DNA from: Catenulispora pinistramenti | GTDB taxonomy: Bacteria; Actinomycetota; Actinomycetes; Streptomycetales; Catenulisporaceae | Reading direction: 5' to 3' | Length of the DNA stretch: 57,799 nt | Assembly: GCF_018274385.1 (NCBI RefSeq) | Contig: NZ_JAAFYZ010000045.1 | Span: 1 to 57,799, forward strand | Shown here: positions 17,148-24,617 of the stretch, piece by piece | How positions within the stretch are numbered: position 1 is the first letter of the stretch | Layout: each line of letters begins with the position of its first letter | Notes under the pieces: model-generated | Told to the model about the DNA's origin: nothing | Seen by the model: the letters and a program-made list of their open reading frames with translations, nothing else | Database searches by the model: none | Program-made: the position numbers and the translations under genes

Positions 17148-18575
17148 TCACACACTGCTCGCGGCCTGCGGCTCGGCGGCCGGCATCCCGGGCCCGGCCG
17201 GACCGCCGTCGGCCGGCGTGAACCGCACATCCCCGGCCCGCAGTCCCCGCAGGCTGAACGCCATCGCCAGCACCACACCGGCCGGACCGACCAAGGACGC
17301 CATGACGGCCGCCGAGACCGGGTCGCCCGGCCACACCACGGCCACGACCATCGCGACCGCGCCGACCGCCCAGGCGATCGGCACGTGCCGCTGCCGGCCC
17401 AGCCCGATCAGCGTCGGCTGCAGGACGCCGACCGCCATCAGGCCCGCGGTCCCGATCGCCATCAGCACCAGCGAGAGCGCGGAGATCCCGGTCGCGTTGA
17501 AGAAGTTCTTGAGCACCCACGGGCCCATCACCCCGAGCCCGGCCCCGGCCAGCGCGCCCAGGCCCAGCATGCCGATCGAGCCGGTGCGCACCGTGGTCCG
17601 CACCGCGCGCATGTCGCCGATCGCGCCGGCCGCCGTCAGCCGCGGCAGCAGCAGCGCCGTCACCGGCCCGACCAGCAGCAGCGGGATCCGGGACAGGGTG
17701 GCGGCCTGGACGAAGGCCGTCGCGGTGGCCGGGTGGGCGCCGAGCCGCGAGCTCGCGCCGAGCGCCGGCAGGTTCGCGACCAGCTGGGTCAGCAGCGCCG
17801 CGCTGACCAGGAACAGCAATCCGGTGGACAGCCACGACCGGAGCCCCGACCCGTGGGTGTCGACGGCCGGCTCGCGTGCGTCGACGGCCGGCTCGGAGGT
17901 GCCCGGCGTGCTCGGCGCGGCGGGCGCTGGCGTCCGGGCTCCGGCGCGCTGCACGGCCAACCGCGGCCGCAGCCAGAAGTACCAGCCGATCCCGGCGGAG
18001 AAGAACAGCCCGCATGAGTACACCGCGCAGTAGACGACGGCCGACCCGATGCCGAGCACTGCGATCGCCAGGAACGGCACGATGCGTGACATCCCCTCGG
18101 CCACCAGTGTCGCCGAGTAGCCGACGAACAACTGCTGCCCGCCTAGCAGACCGCGTACAAGGTATGACAGGGAGTAGCTGAACGTCCCGATCACCACCGT
18201 GGGGATCAGCACCCACTCCTTGCGCAGCGGCCCGGCCACCAGGATCGGCGAGGCCACCAGCACGAACAGGCAGCACACGGCGAACAGCGCGGCGGTGTGC
18301 CGGACCGCGCGCCGCATCACCGGGACGATGTCGTCGCCGACCGCGACCGCGCGGCTCAGCGAGCGGCTGGTCTCCAGCTCCAGCCCGGCGAAGACGCCCT
18401 GGCCGATCAGGTTGACCAGCACGTACATCGAGGCCATGGCGGCCGCCGCGGGCTTGTCCTTGATGCCGCCGGCCAGGATCAGGAACAGGTAGCCGCCGAT
18501 CGCGACCAGGAGCACCGAGGCCGTCATCATCGCCGAGGGGGTCTTGGCGAAGCGGCGTATCGCGGACAGTGTCAT
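17148..18575 (-). CDS. Wzx-like flippase (second copy)
   Basis: A 475-residue polytopic protein, similar in plan to the flippase at 5788: RFAKTPSAMMTASVLLVAIGGYLF, VLVNLIGQGVFAGLELETSRS, then LVRGLLGGQQLFVGYSATLVAEG, a hydrophilic central loop (about residues 205-250, with the repeat EPAVDAREPAVDTHG) and six more helices. Start ATG 18575, where homology begins; the same frame remains open for another 400 codons only because it runs antisense through the next gene. Likely exports a lipid-linked glycan. Two flippases in one locus suggest two glycans or two steps. Confidence 0.8.
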   Translation of the reverse strand: MTLSAIRRFAKTPSAMMTASVLLVAIGGYLFLILAGGIKDKPAAAAMASMYVLVNLIGQGVFAGLELETSRSLSRAVAVGDDIVPVMRRAVRHTAALFAVCCLFVLVASPILVAGPLRKEWVLIPTVVIGTFSYSLSYLVRGLLGGQQLFVGYSATLVAEGMSRIVPFLAIAVLGIGSAVVYCAVYSCGLFFSAGIGWYFWLRPRLAVQRAGARTPAPAAPSTPGTSEPAVDAREPAVDTHGSGLRSWLSTGLLFLVSAALLTQLVANLPALGASSRLGAHPATATAFVQAATLSRIPLLLVGPVTALLLPRLTAAGAIGDMRAVRTTVRTGSIGMLGLGALAGAGLGVMGPWVLKNFFNATGISALSLVLMAIGTAGLMAVGVLQPTLIGLGRQRHVPIAWAVGAVAMVVAVVWPGDPVSAAVMASLVGPAGVVLAMAFSLRGLRAGDVRFTPADGGPAGPGMPAAEPQAASSV

Positions 18576-18770
18576 CGGGGAATCACCGGGGGCGTCAGGT
18601 GGTGCGGATCGCGAGGGGGACCCGTCGATACTGCCAGATCCGCGGGAATCGTGAGGGCGGCACGGCGTTCCCGGGGTTGGGTAGCATGTTGGCTCGCCTG
18701 TGTCGACCGTCATCGCCGGTGTGCGGCGGGCGGGTTCGTCGGGTACGGGATGTCGAGAAGGTTGGGGGCC

Positions 18771-19670
18771 ATGGCCGGTCGTGACGCTGCGGTGATCGAG
18801 TTCCTGGTCCCCTACTACGGAAGCCCGGAATACCTGCACCAGACGATCGCCAGCATCAGGGCCTTGGAAGACACCGACTGGCGGCTGACGATCGTCGAGG
18901 ACGCCTTCCCCGACGGCCCGGCCGTCGAGAGCACCGTCCTGGCCCTGGGCGACGACCGCATCCGATACCTGCGCAACGAGCAGAACCTCGGCAACAACGC
19001 GAACACCTACCGTTGCATCGAGCTCGCGCGGGGTGACTGGTTCGCGATGCCCGGCGCCGACGACCTGGTGAACCCGAACTACGGCCGGGCCGTGGCCGAC
19101 CTGATCCGCCGGCACCCGGACGCGGCGATGGTCCAGCCCGCGGTCGAGGTGATCGACGAAGACGGCCAGCCGCACTTCCCGCTCCCGGACAAGATCAAGC
19201 GGCTGACCCGCCCCGGCCACGACGAGGTGGTCCTCCAGGGCGACACCGGCGCGGCGAGCCTGCTGCGCAGCAACTGGCTCTACACCCCGGCCTCCTGCTA
19301 CCGGCGCGATCACCTCCAGCAGGTGCACTACCGCGCGGACATCGACGCCGCCCACGACCTGGCGTTCATAGTGGACGTCCTGATGGCCGGCGGCGAGATC
19401 GCGGTCGGCACCGAAGTAGCCTTCCGCTACCGCCGGCACGGCACCAGCCACTCCAGCTCCTTCGCCCGCAGCGGCCGCCGCTTCGAGCAGGAGCGCAAGT
19501 ACTTCGAGGACATCCAGATCGAACTGGCCGCCCTGGGCTGGAAGGCCTCCGAGCGCGCCGCCCGCCGCCGACTGCTCTCGCGCCTGAACGCACTGAGCCA
19601 GCTGCCCGGCGCGGCACTGGCGCGGGACGGCGGGGCGGCCAAGGCGATGCTGCGGCACGGGGTGCGGTAG
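18771..19670 (+). CDS. GT2 glycosyltransferase (second type, paralog 2)
   Basis: A 299-residue GT-A enzyme paralogous to 8753-9748: EFLVPYYGSPEYLHQTI, DTDWRLTIVEDAFPDGP, NEQNLGNNANTYRC, MPGADDLVNPNYG (Asp97/Asp98) and FRYRRHGTSHSSSFARSGRRF. The ATG at 18771 was chosen; AAGG lies about 9 bases before it. An ATG at 18750 is in frame. It is divergent from the flippase with a 195-bp region between, which contains TAGCAT at 18692-18697, a possible -10. Cytoplasmic; donor unknown. Confidence 0.8.
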   Translation: MAGRDAAVIEFLVPYYGSPEYLHQTIASIRALEDTDWRLTIVEDAFPDGPAVESTVLALGDDRIRYLRNEQNLGNNANTYRCIELARGDWFAMPGADDLVNPNYGRAVADLIRRHPDAAMVQPAVEVIDEDGQPHFPLPDKIKRLTRPGHDEVVLQGDTGAASLLRSNWLYTPASCYRRDHLQQVHYRADIDAAHDLAFIVDVLMAGGEIAVGTEVAFRYRRHGTSHSSSFARSGRRFEQERKYFEDIQIELAALGWKASERAARRRLLSRLNALSQLPGAALARDGGAAKAMLRHGVR

Positions 19671-19871
19671 CGCGTCGCGGCTTGTTGTGTGACCAGTCGC
19701 GCGGTGCCGGGCGGCGCGGGCCAGCCCTGAGAGTGGCTCGGTCGCGTGACGAAAGAGTCGTCGTAGATCGGGCCGCATGCCCGGTGGGTGCCCAGCTTTT
19801 CAAGGTCGTTGCCGATAGCGGTGCCAAACGTCTTCGTGCTCTGCCGCGCTTCGCGCGAACACGGCGGACAA

Positions 19872-19914
19872 CGTTTCGCCCCGCGAACCTCGGCGAGGTT
19901 CGCGGGGCGAAACG
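19872..19914. terminator. bidirectional terminator hairpin
   Basis: A perfect 20-bp inverted repeat, CGTTTCGCCCCGCGAACCTC and its complement, with a 3-base loop (GGC). It lies between two convergent genes, the GT2 ending at 19670 and the CHAP gene ending at 19950, so it can stop both. The rest of 19671-19949 shows no gene. Confidence 0.85.
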
Positions 19915-19949
19915 GGGTTGTGCGTATCAGTGCGTTACCGCTCTATCGG

Positions 19950-22900
19950 TCACAGGTGGACCGAGCTGCTGATGCCGGCGCTCAGGGCCGATATCCCGGT
20001 GTTGGTGTCGAGCAAGATCCAGCCGACGCCGGGCGTGCCCGGGTACTGCCAGACCGAGCCGTCGTTGTGCATCTCGTAGAGAGCGCCGTCCGCGCCGGCC
20101 TGGATGCCCGTGGTGTTCGGGTTGTTGTCCAGCTGGGTCCAGCTGTTCGGGGCGCCGTTGTAGGACCAGACGGTGCCGTCCTTGTGGGTCTGGAAGAGCT
20201 GTCCGTTGCCGCCCACCTTGATGTCGGTGATGTTGGCGTCGGCGTCGATCTGGGTCCAGCTGTTGGACGTGCTGTTGTACGACCACAGCGAGCCGTCGTT
20301 GTGCAGTTGGTACAGGTTGTTGCCGCCGGCGGCGATCTCGACGGTGTTCGGGTTGTTGTCCAGCCTGGTCCAGCTGTTCGGGGCGCCGTTGTAGACCCAG
20401 ATGGTGCCGTCCTTGTGCAGCTGGTAGACGTTGTTGGCGACGACCGCGCCGACGGTACCGGGGTCGGTGTCGATCTTGGTCCAGTTGTTCGGGGTGCCGT
20501 TGTAGGCCCAGAGCGTGCCTTCGTCTGCGTGCAGCTCGAACATCCCGGCGCTGCCGGCGAGGATCTGCGAGGTGTTGGTGTTCTTGTCGGTCTGAGTCCA
20601 GCCGGCCAGCGGAATGCCGCCATAGGCGTCCGTGGATCCGTCATTGTGCAGCTGGTAGAGCCCGGTCGCCGACGACGCGATCTGAGTCGTCGTGGGGTTG
20701 TCGTCCACCTTGATCCAGCCGACGCCGGGCGTGCCCGGGTACTGCCAGAGGGTGCCGTCGGTGTGCAGCTCGTACAGCGGCTTGGTCCTCCAGCTCGCCG
20801 AGCTGGATTCGCCGCCGTTCACCATGCTGGTGCCGGAGTCGTTGTCGATCATGGTCCAGCTGGTGCCGGTGCCCGTGTACTGCCAGAGCGAGCCGTCGTT
20901 GTGGGTCTGGTAGAGCATGCCGTCCGCGCCGGTCTGGATGCCGGCGGTGTTCAGGTTGCTGTCCAGCGGCGTCCATACGGTGCCGGAGCCGGTGTACGAC
21001 CAGACCGACCCGTCGTAGTGGGTCTGGTACACCTGTCCGTTCCCGGCCACCTTGATGTCGGCGATGTCGGTGTTGCTATCGATCAGCGTCCAGCTGTTAG
21101 GCGTGCCGTTATACGACCACAGCGTGCCGTCGCGGTGCAGCTGGTACAGGTTGTTGCCGCCGGCGGCGATCTCGACGGTCATGCTGTTGTCGTCCAGCGG
21201 TGCCCAGGTGGTGCCGGAGCCGGTGTACGACCAGATCGAGCCGTCGTTGTGCAGCTGATAGGCGGTGTTGCCGATTGCGAGCGCCACTGTGCTGGCGTTG
21301 GTGTCCAGCGGGGTCCAGCTGGTGCCGGAACCGGTGTACGACCAGACTGAGCCGTCGTTGTGCATCTGGAACAGTCCGGCGCCGCCGGCGGCGATCTGCG
21401 TCGTGCTGGTGTTGTTGTCGATAGGCGTCCAGGTGCCGGGAGTGCCGGTGTACTGCCAGACCGTGCTGTTGTTCGCGTGGAACTGGTAGATCTTGGAAGC
21501 CGACGCGACCACCTGGGTGGTGTCCGTGTTGGTGTCGATCTTCGCCCAGCCGGTCATCGGTGTGCCCGTGTACTGCCACAGCGTGCCGTCCGGGTGGCGC
21601 TGTACCAGCATGCCGTTCCAGACCGAGATGCTGAGCGGGCTGGAGGTGCCCGACCTGGCTCCGGAGGCGTTGAAGGCCACAGCCGTCAGCGAGTGGGTGC
21701 CGTCGGGGATCGTGGTGGTGTCGATGTTTTGGGGGAACGCTCCGCCTGCCGTCGAGGTGCCGACTGCGTGCCCGTCCACGTCGTACTCCACCTTGGTGGT
21801 GTTGGCGCTCAGTCCGCTCGCGGTGAGGGTCACCGAACCGGTGAGGGCCCCGGCCGGGGCGATGACGGTCGGTGTCGCGGGGACGTTGCTGATGGTGATG
21901 CTGACGGCGGGGCCGTCGACCTCGTTGCCGTTGTAGTTCGCGCCGATGAACGCCTGATAGCTGCCGTCAGGGATGGTGAGGGCGGGGCTGTCGGAGGCGC
22001 CGGTGGTGTCGAACTGGTACCTGAAGGTGGGCCCGCCCTGGATTGCCGGATGGGGGACGATGTCCGCCCCGCCCCCGGCGGGCCGCAGGTGTAGGTAGTA
22101 CTCCGTAGGGGCAGGGGACGCGCTTCCGGTGACGGTCACGGTTCCGGAGATGGGACTGGTGGTGGACAAGCCGGATGGAGCAGACACCGTTGGTCGGATG
22201 TCGGAAGTGGTGTCGTGCATCCAGTGCACGTCGCCGCTGCCGCCGAGGACGTTTTCGACCATGCCGTTGCTTACGGGGATGCCGTCCCACTCGCCGGGCG
22301 TGGAGGCGACTTCGTTCCAGTTCTCGTGGACCATGTCGATGGTGCCATTGCCGTTGGCGTCGACGTGACTGGCTATGACGATGCCGGTGTGGCCGGCACC
22401 GCTGTTGTAGTAAGCGATCACATCGCCGGGCTGGGGGGCGGTGTGATCGGACAACGAGTTGCCGCGCAGTACGAAGCGCCCGGGGTGGATCTGGTTGAGG
22501 GCGGCGGTGAGGTTGTCGGCCTGGTCCTTGCCGTCGCCGCCGTCGTTGCCGGTCAGGCCCCAGCGCTGGATCGCGTAGCGCATCGGGAGTTCGGCGCACT
22601 CCCATTCATTGCTACCCCAGCCGGTCGTGCGGTCGTTGCCGTTGCTGTAACCGCACACCTGCAGGCCGTCGATCTTCTCGTTGAGCAGGCTGTAGTAGCC
22701 GCCGTCGCAGGTACCGCCGCCGTGGTTCCAATAGCTGGACGGAGGTGGGGGCAGCGTCCCCCCGAAGGAGATGACCGGGTCTCCTGAAGCTGCGGCGGTG
22801 ACGGCCTTGGTGGCGGCGTGCGGATTGGAGCCGGCATTGGCGGCGGCGACATCGACAGTGGTCGGCGCGGCCAGATTCGAGGCGGTCAGCGTGATGTCCG

Positions 22901-23447
22901 TGCCGAACCCGGCCGGGACGTCGGGCTCGGCGTGTTCAGCGCGTACGATCCAGATCCGCTGGCCGGCCTCGACGATCCACTGCACCGTCTGGATCTTCGA
23001 GGTGCCGTCGGTCTCGTGCCGGACTTGTCCGGTCACCGTCTGCCCGAACAACGTCGCGACCGGGCCGGGGGTCGAAGGGCCCTCGACCGAACGCCAGGCG
23101 GCGGCACCGCCGGCCGCCGCGACCGGGAAGTCGGACTTCGGCAACTGCTCGCCGAAGGGTACCGCCGTGACCGAGAAGAACCGGAATGGCCCGGCGGCCT
23201 CAGCCGAGGCGCTTTGCACCGGGTCCCCGGGCTTGGGGGCGAACGACGCACCGGTCGGCATATCAGGGTTGGTTACCGTGAGTGCGACGCCATCGACGCT
23301 CATGGCGTGCTGTGAGGGCACAGTACTGACGCTGGCCACAGGGGCGACGGCATCCGCGGCGTGCACAGCGGGCATCGCGCACATCGGGGCGGCGACCAGG
23401 GCTCCGGCGACGACCATGGCGGACAGGCTTCGGCGAATAAGGGGCAT
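19950..23447 (-). CDS. secreted CHAP-domain protein with two seven-repeat propeller blocks
   Basis: A 1165-residue exported protein. Residues 1-30 are a Sec signal peptide (RR, hydrophobic core, AVHA/ADA cleavage site). A CHAP amidase/peptidase-like domain spans about 240-415: Cys284 in WECAELPMRYAIQRWG, His353 in GHTGIVIAS, Glu375/Asn376 in VHENWNE. Two Ig-like domains follow (about 417-520 and 525-610). Residues 612-1165 are 14 repeats of 37-47 residues with the consensus LYQLHxDGSxWxYxGtxxxWtxiDxNxxT, tachylectin/tectonin-like. Repeats 1-7 match 8-14 one by one, so two seven-bladed propellers are likely. The ATG at 23447 has AGGAGAT 8 bases before it. It may cleave cell-wall or other peptides while the propellers bind glycans; target unknown. 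Confidence 0.85.
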   Translation of the reverse strand: MPLIRRSLSAMVVAGALVAAPMCAMPAVHAADAVAPVASVSTVPSQHAMSVDGVALTVTNPDMPTGASFAPKPGDPVQSASAEAAGPFRFFSVTAVPFGEQLPKSDFPVAAAGGAAAWRSVEGPSTPGPVATLFGQTVTGQVRHETDGTSKIQTVQWIVEAGQRIWIVRAEHAEPDVPAGFGTDITLTASNLAAPTTVDVAAANAGSNPHAATKAVTAAASGDPVISFGGTLPPPPSSYWNHGGGTCDGGYYSLLNEKIDGLQVCGYSNGNDRTTGWGSNEWECAELPMRYAIQRWGLTGNDGGDGKDQADNLTAALNQIHPGRFVLRGNSLSDHTAPQPGDVIAYYNSGAGHTGIVIASHVDANGNGTIDMVHENWNEVASTPGEWDGIPVSNGMVENVLGGSGDVHWMHDTTSDIRPTVSAPSGLSTTSPISGTVTVTGSASPAPTEYYLHLRPAGGGADIVPHPAIQGGPTFRYQFDTTGASDSPALTIPDGSYQAFIGANYNGNEVDGPAVSITISNVPATPTVIAPAGALTGSVTLTASGLSANTTKVEYDVDGHAVGTSTAGGAFPQNIDTTTIPDGTHSLTAVAFNASGARSGTSSPLSISVWNGMLVQRHPDGTLWQYTGTPMTGWAKIDTNTDTTQVVASASKIYQFHANNSTVWQYTGTPGTWTPIDNNTSTTQIAAGGAGLFQMHNDGSVWSYTGSGTSWTPLDTNASTVALAIGNTAYQLHNDGSIWSYTGSGTTWAPLDDNSMTVEIAAGGNNLYQLHRDGTLWSYNGTPNSWTLIDSNTDIADIKVAGNGQVYQTHYDGSVWSYTGSGTVWTPLDSNLNTAGIQTGADGMLYQTHNDGSLWQYTGTGTSWTMIDNDSGTSMVNGGESSSASWRTKPLYELHTDGTLWQYPGTPGVGWIKVDDNPTTTQIASSATGLYQLHNDGSTDAYGGIPLAGWTQTDKNTNTSQILAGSAGMFELHADEGTLWAYNGTPNNWTKIDTDPGTVGAVVANNVYQLHKDGTIWVYNGAPNSWTRLDNNPNTVEIAAGGNNLYQLHNDGSLWSYNSTSNSWTQIDADANITDIKVGGNGQLFQTHKDGTVWSYNGAPNSWTQLDNNPNTTGIQAGADGALYEMHNDGSVWQYPGTPGVGWILLDTNTGISALSAGISSSVHL
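19953..20780 (-). repeat. propeller block 2 (repeats 8-14)
   Basis: Encodes residues 890-1165, seven repeats. At DNA level repeats 11 and 13 share a segment of about 50 bases (20343-20392 and 20112-20161) with only two or so differences, which indicates recent copying or gene conversion within the block. Confidence 0.8.
20781..21614 (-). repeat. propeller block 1 (repeats 1-7)
   Basis: Encodes residues 612-889, seven repeats, two residues longer overall than block 2. Repeat 5 carries DNA nearly identical to repeat 12 (around 21138-21180 and 20308-20341). Register with block 2 is kept throughout: for example GQVYQTHYDGSVWSY in repeat 6 and GQLFQTHKDGTVWSY in repeat 13. Confidence 0.8.
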
Positions 23448-23880
23448 GAAGGATCTCCTAAGAAGGCGGCTGACGAGACAGGGGATGCGATAGCGGACGG
23501 CGAGCAGCTGGCATTGCCCAGCCGGCTCATGACGTGTGCGATGCGGGTTCGGCTGTTGCGACGACGTCGAAGCTTCGTGACGTCGAGCCCAGGGGTATGG
23601 CACAGGGCAGCTCAGAGTGGGCGCGCATCCAACCGTTCGCGGGCCCGTACAAAGCGGTGTCGTGTGTTCCCGGTAGTGCGGCCTACAGTCCGGCCGGCCG
23701 ATGCGGGCGCGAACTCGATCGCGCGGCGCGGCATCGTCACCGGTGTCGGCAAGCCTGGAGTTACCGCGAAGTAGCTAAAATTCATTGAGGTGGCCGTCCT
23801 GTTCGGACATTGACATGTTGTAGGCTGTCGGCCCGATCGGCGTACGGCGGAATTGATTTCACAGATGTTTTCGGTAGCGG
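23448..23880. other. intergenic region upstream of the CHAP gene
   Basis: 433 bp without a convincing gene. It holds a palindrome at 23562-23585 and, at 23773-23790, a short AT-rich stretch on the minus strand (AATTTTAGCTA) that could be a promoter. A 57-codon minus-strand frame starting at 23785 has no ribosome site and was not called. GC content is lower than in the flanks. Confidence 0.5.
23562..23585. promoter_or_regulatory. 24-bp interrupted palindrome, possible operator
   Basis: Arms CGACGTC and GACGTCG flank the central palindrome GAAGCTTC plus GT. It lies 115 bp before the CHAP-protein start. Size and symmetry fit a dimeric regulator site; the regulator encoded at 24618 is a candidate, by proximity only. 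Confidence 0.4.
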
Positions 23881-24171
23881 CTATGGGGTGGTTTCCTCGC
23901 GATCGGCAGCGGCGTAGGAGACGGTCCATTCGGGAATGAGCGCGAGAATGTTCTGGACTGGTGTGCTTCCGGTGTCCGGGGGGTCGGTCGGGCCGACTCC
24001 GGCGAGGTAGACGGCCAGGTCGATGCGGCGTGCCCGGGCTTTGGCGTGGAGGTGCTGAATGCCGAGGCCGGGGTTGGCCCGAGCCCAGATCCGGTCTTCC
24101 AGCTGTTCGGCGTCGGTTTGTCCGGGACTGGGTCGACTCGGGCTGGTCAACGCCAGGTAGAGCAGGTACAT
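23881..24171 (-). CDS. 96-residue protein paired with secreted peptide, unknown
   Basis: A 96-residue protein beginning MYLLYLALTSPSRPSPGQTD, then AEQLEDRIWARANPGLGIQH and KARARRIDLAVYLAGVG, ending in an acidic tail. It looks cytoplasmic: the first hydrophobic stretch is too short for a signal peptide with cleavage site, and the DxxVYL segment could be a beta strand. No known family was recognised. Its ATG is 6 bases after the stop of the peptide gene, so the two are one transcript and probably coupled. Possible roles are peptide processing, export or immunity, none shown. Confidence 0.65.
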   Translation of the reverse strand: MYLLYLALTSPSRPSPGQTDAEQLEDRIWARANPGLGIQHLHAKARARRIDLAVYLAGVGPTDPPDTGSTPVQNILALIPEWTVSYAAADREETTP

Positions 24172-24177
24172 GGCTGG

Positions 24178-24348
24178 TCAGTCCCAGCCGAAGCCGTTGG
24201 CGGACGTCGGGGTGATGGCGGTGGCCGAGGCGATGGCCGGCGGGGTGGTGTCCCAGCCGAATCCGGCTTTTGACGCCGTCGACGCCGAGGCGGTCACGCC
24301 AGAGATCGCGACGAGGCCGGCGACGATGAGGAAACCGAATTTCGACAT
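24178..24348 (-). CDS. secreted small peptide precursor with duplicated GFGWD motif
   Basis: A 56-residue frame, too short for usual gene calling. It starts MSKFGFLIVAGLVAIS with a charged N-terminus and a hydrophobic core, followed by an Ala/Ser-rich VTASAS-type signal peptidase region near residue 20-25. The mature part would be about 30 residues and contains GFGWD twice: AGFGWDTTP in the middle and NGFGWD as the very C-terminus. No Cys is present. The 96-residue partner follows after 6 bases, and a TrmB/LuxR-type regulator is divergent 270 bp away. This looks like a secreted signal or effector peptide. The ribosome site is weak (GCGGG). Confidence 0.7.
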   Translation of the reverse strand: MSKFGFLIVAGLVAISGVTASASTASKAGFGWDTTPPAIASATAITPTSANGFGWD

Positions 24349-24617
24349 GGTGGTACCCGCATTCGTGTGTCATGGATTTCGGGATTCCTCACCGGATTCT
24401 TTATGTCTTTCGCTCCGGTGCTTCCCGCTGCACTTTGAATTCTGCCGGGCTGCCTGCCGCAGCGGAATACTGTGCGGGTGGCTCGAACACGCCCGGCGTA
24501 CTCACGCCACCCCGGCGCCGCGACCGCTTTAGGACATTGCGGAGGTCAACAGCGCCCTGCCATCCTGTGCTCCGAACGTGTGAGCGATCAGGGGTGGGGC
24601 GGCTCTCAAGGGTGGGG
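24349..24617. promoter_or_regulatory. divergent promoter region, peptide operon and regulator
   Basis: 269 bp between divergent starts. An interrupted inverted repeat CACCGG-N19-CCGGTG lies at 24390-24420, about 40 bp before the peptide start, and is a candidate operator. The middle is AT-richer than the rest (TTCTTTATGTCTTTC). No gene seen. Confidence 0.45.

Noticed and set aside
18576-19778. 400-codon N-terminal extension of the flippase frame at 17148
   Set aside because: It is antisense to the GT2 gene at 18771-19670, shows no membrane pattern and the flippase family start is at 18575.
19788-21350. Plus-strand open frame of 520 codons with internal repeats
   Set aside because: It is the shadow of the propeller repeats of the CHAP gene; repetition is copied from the real frame.
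23810-23815. TTGACA as a -35 element on the plus strand
   Set aside because: There is no suitable -10 at 16-19 bases and no plus-strand gene follows.
23612-24373. Minus-strand frame of 253 codons overlapping the peptide and 96-aa genes
   Set aside because: Arg/Pro/His-rich composition of an out-of-frame reading; the two overlapping small genes have a signal peptide, coupling and sensible composition.
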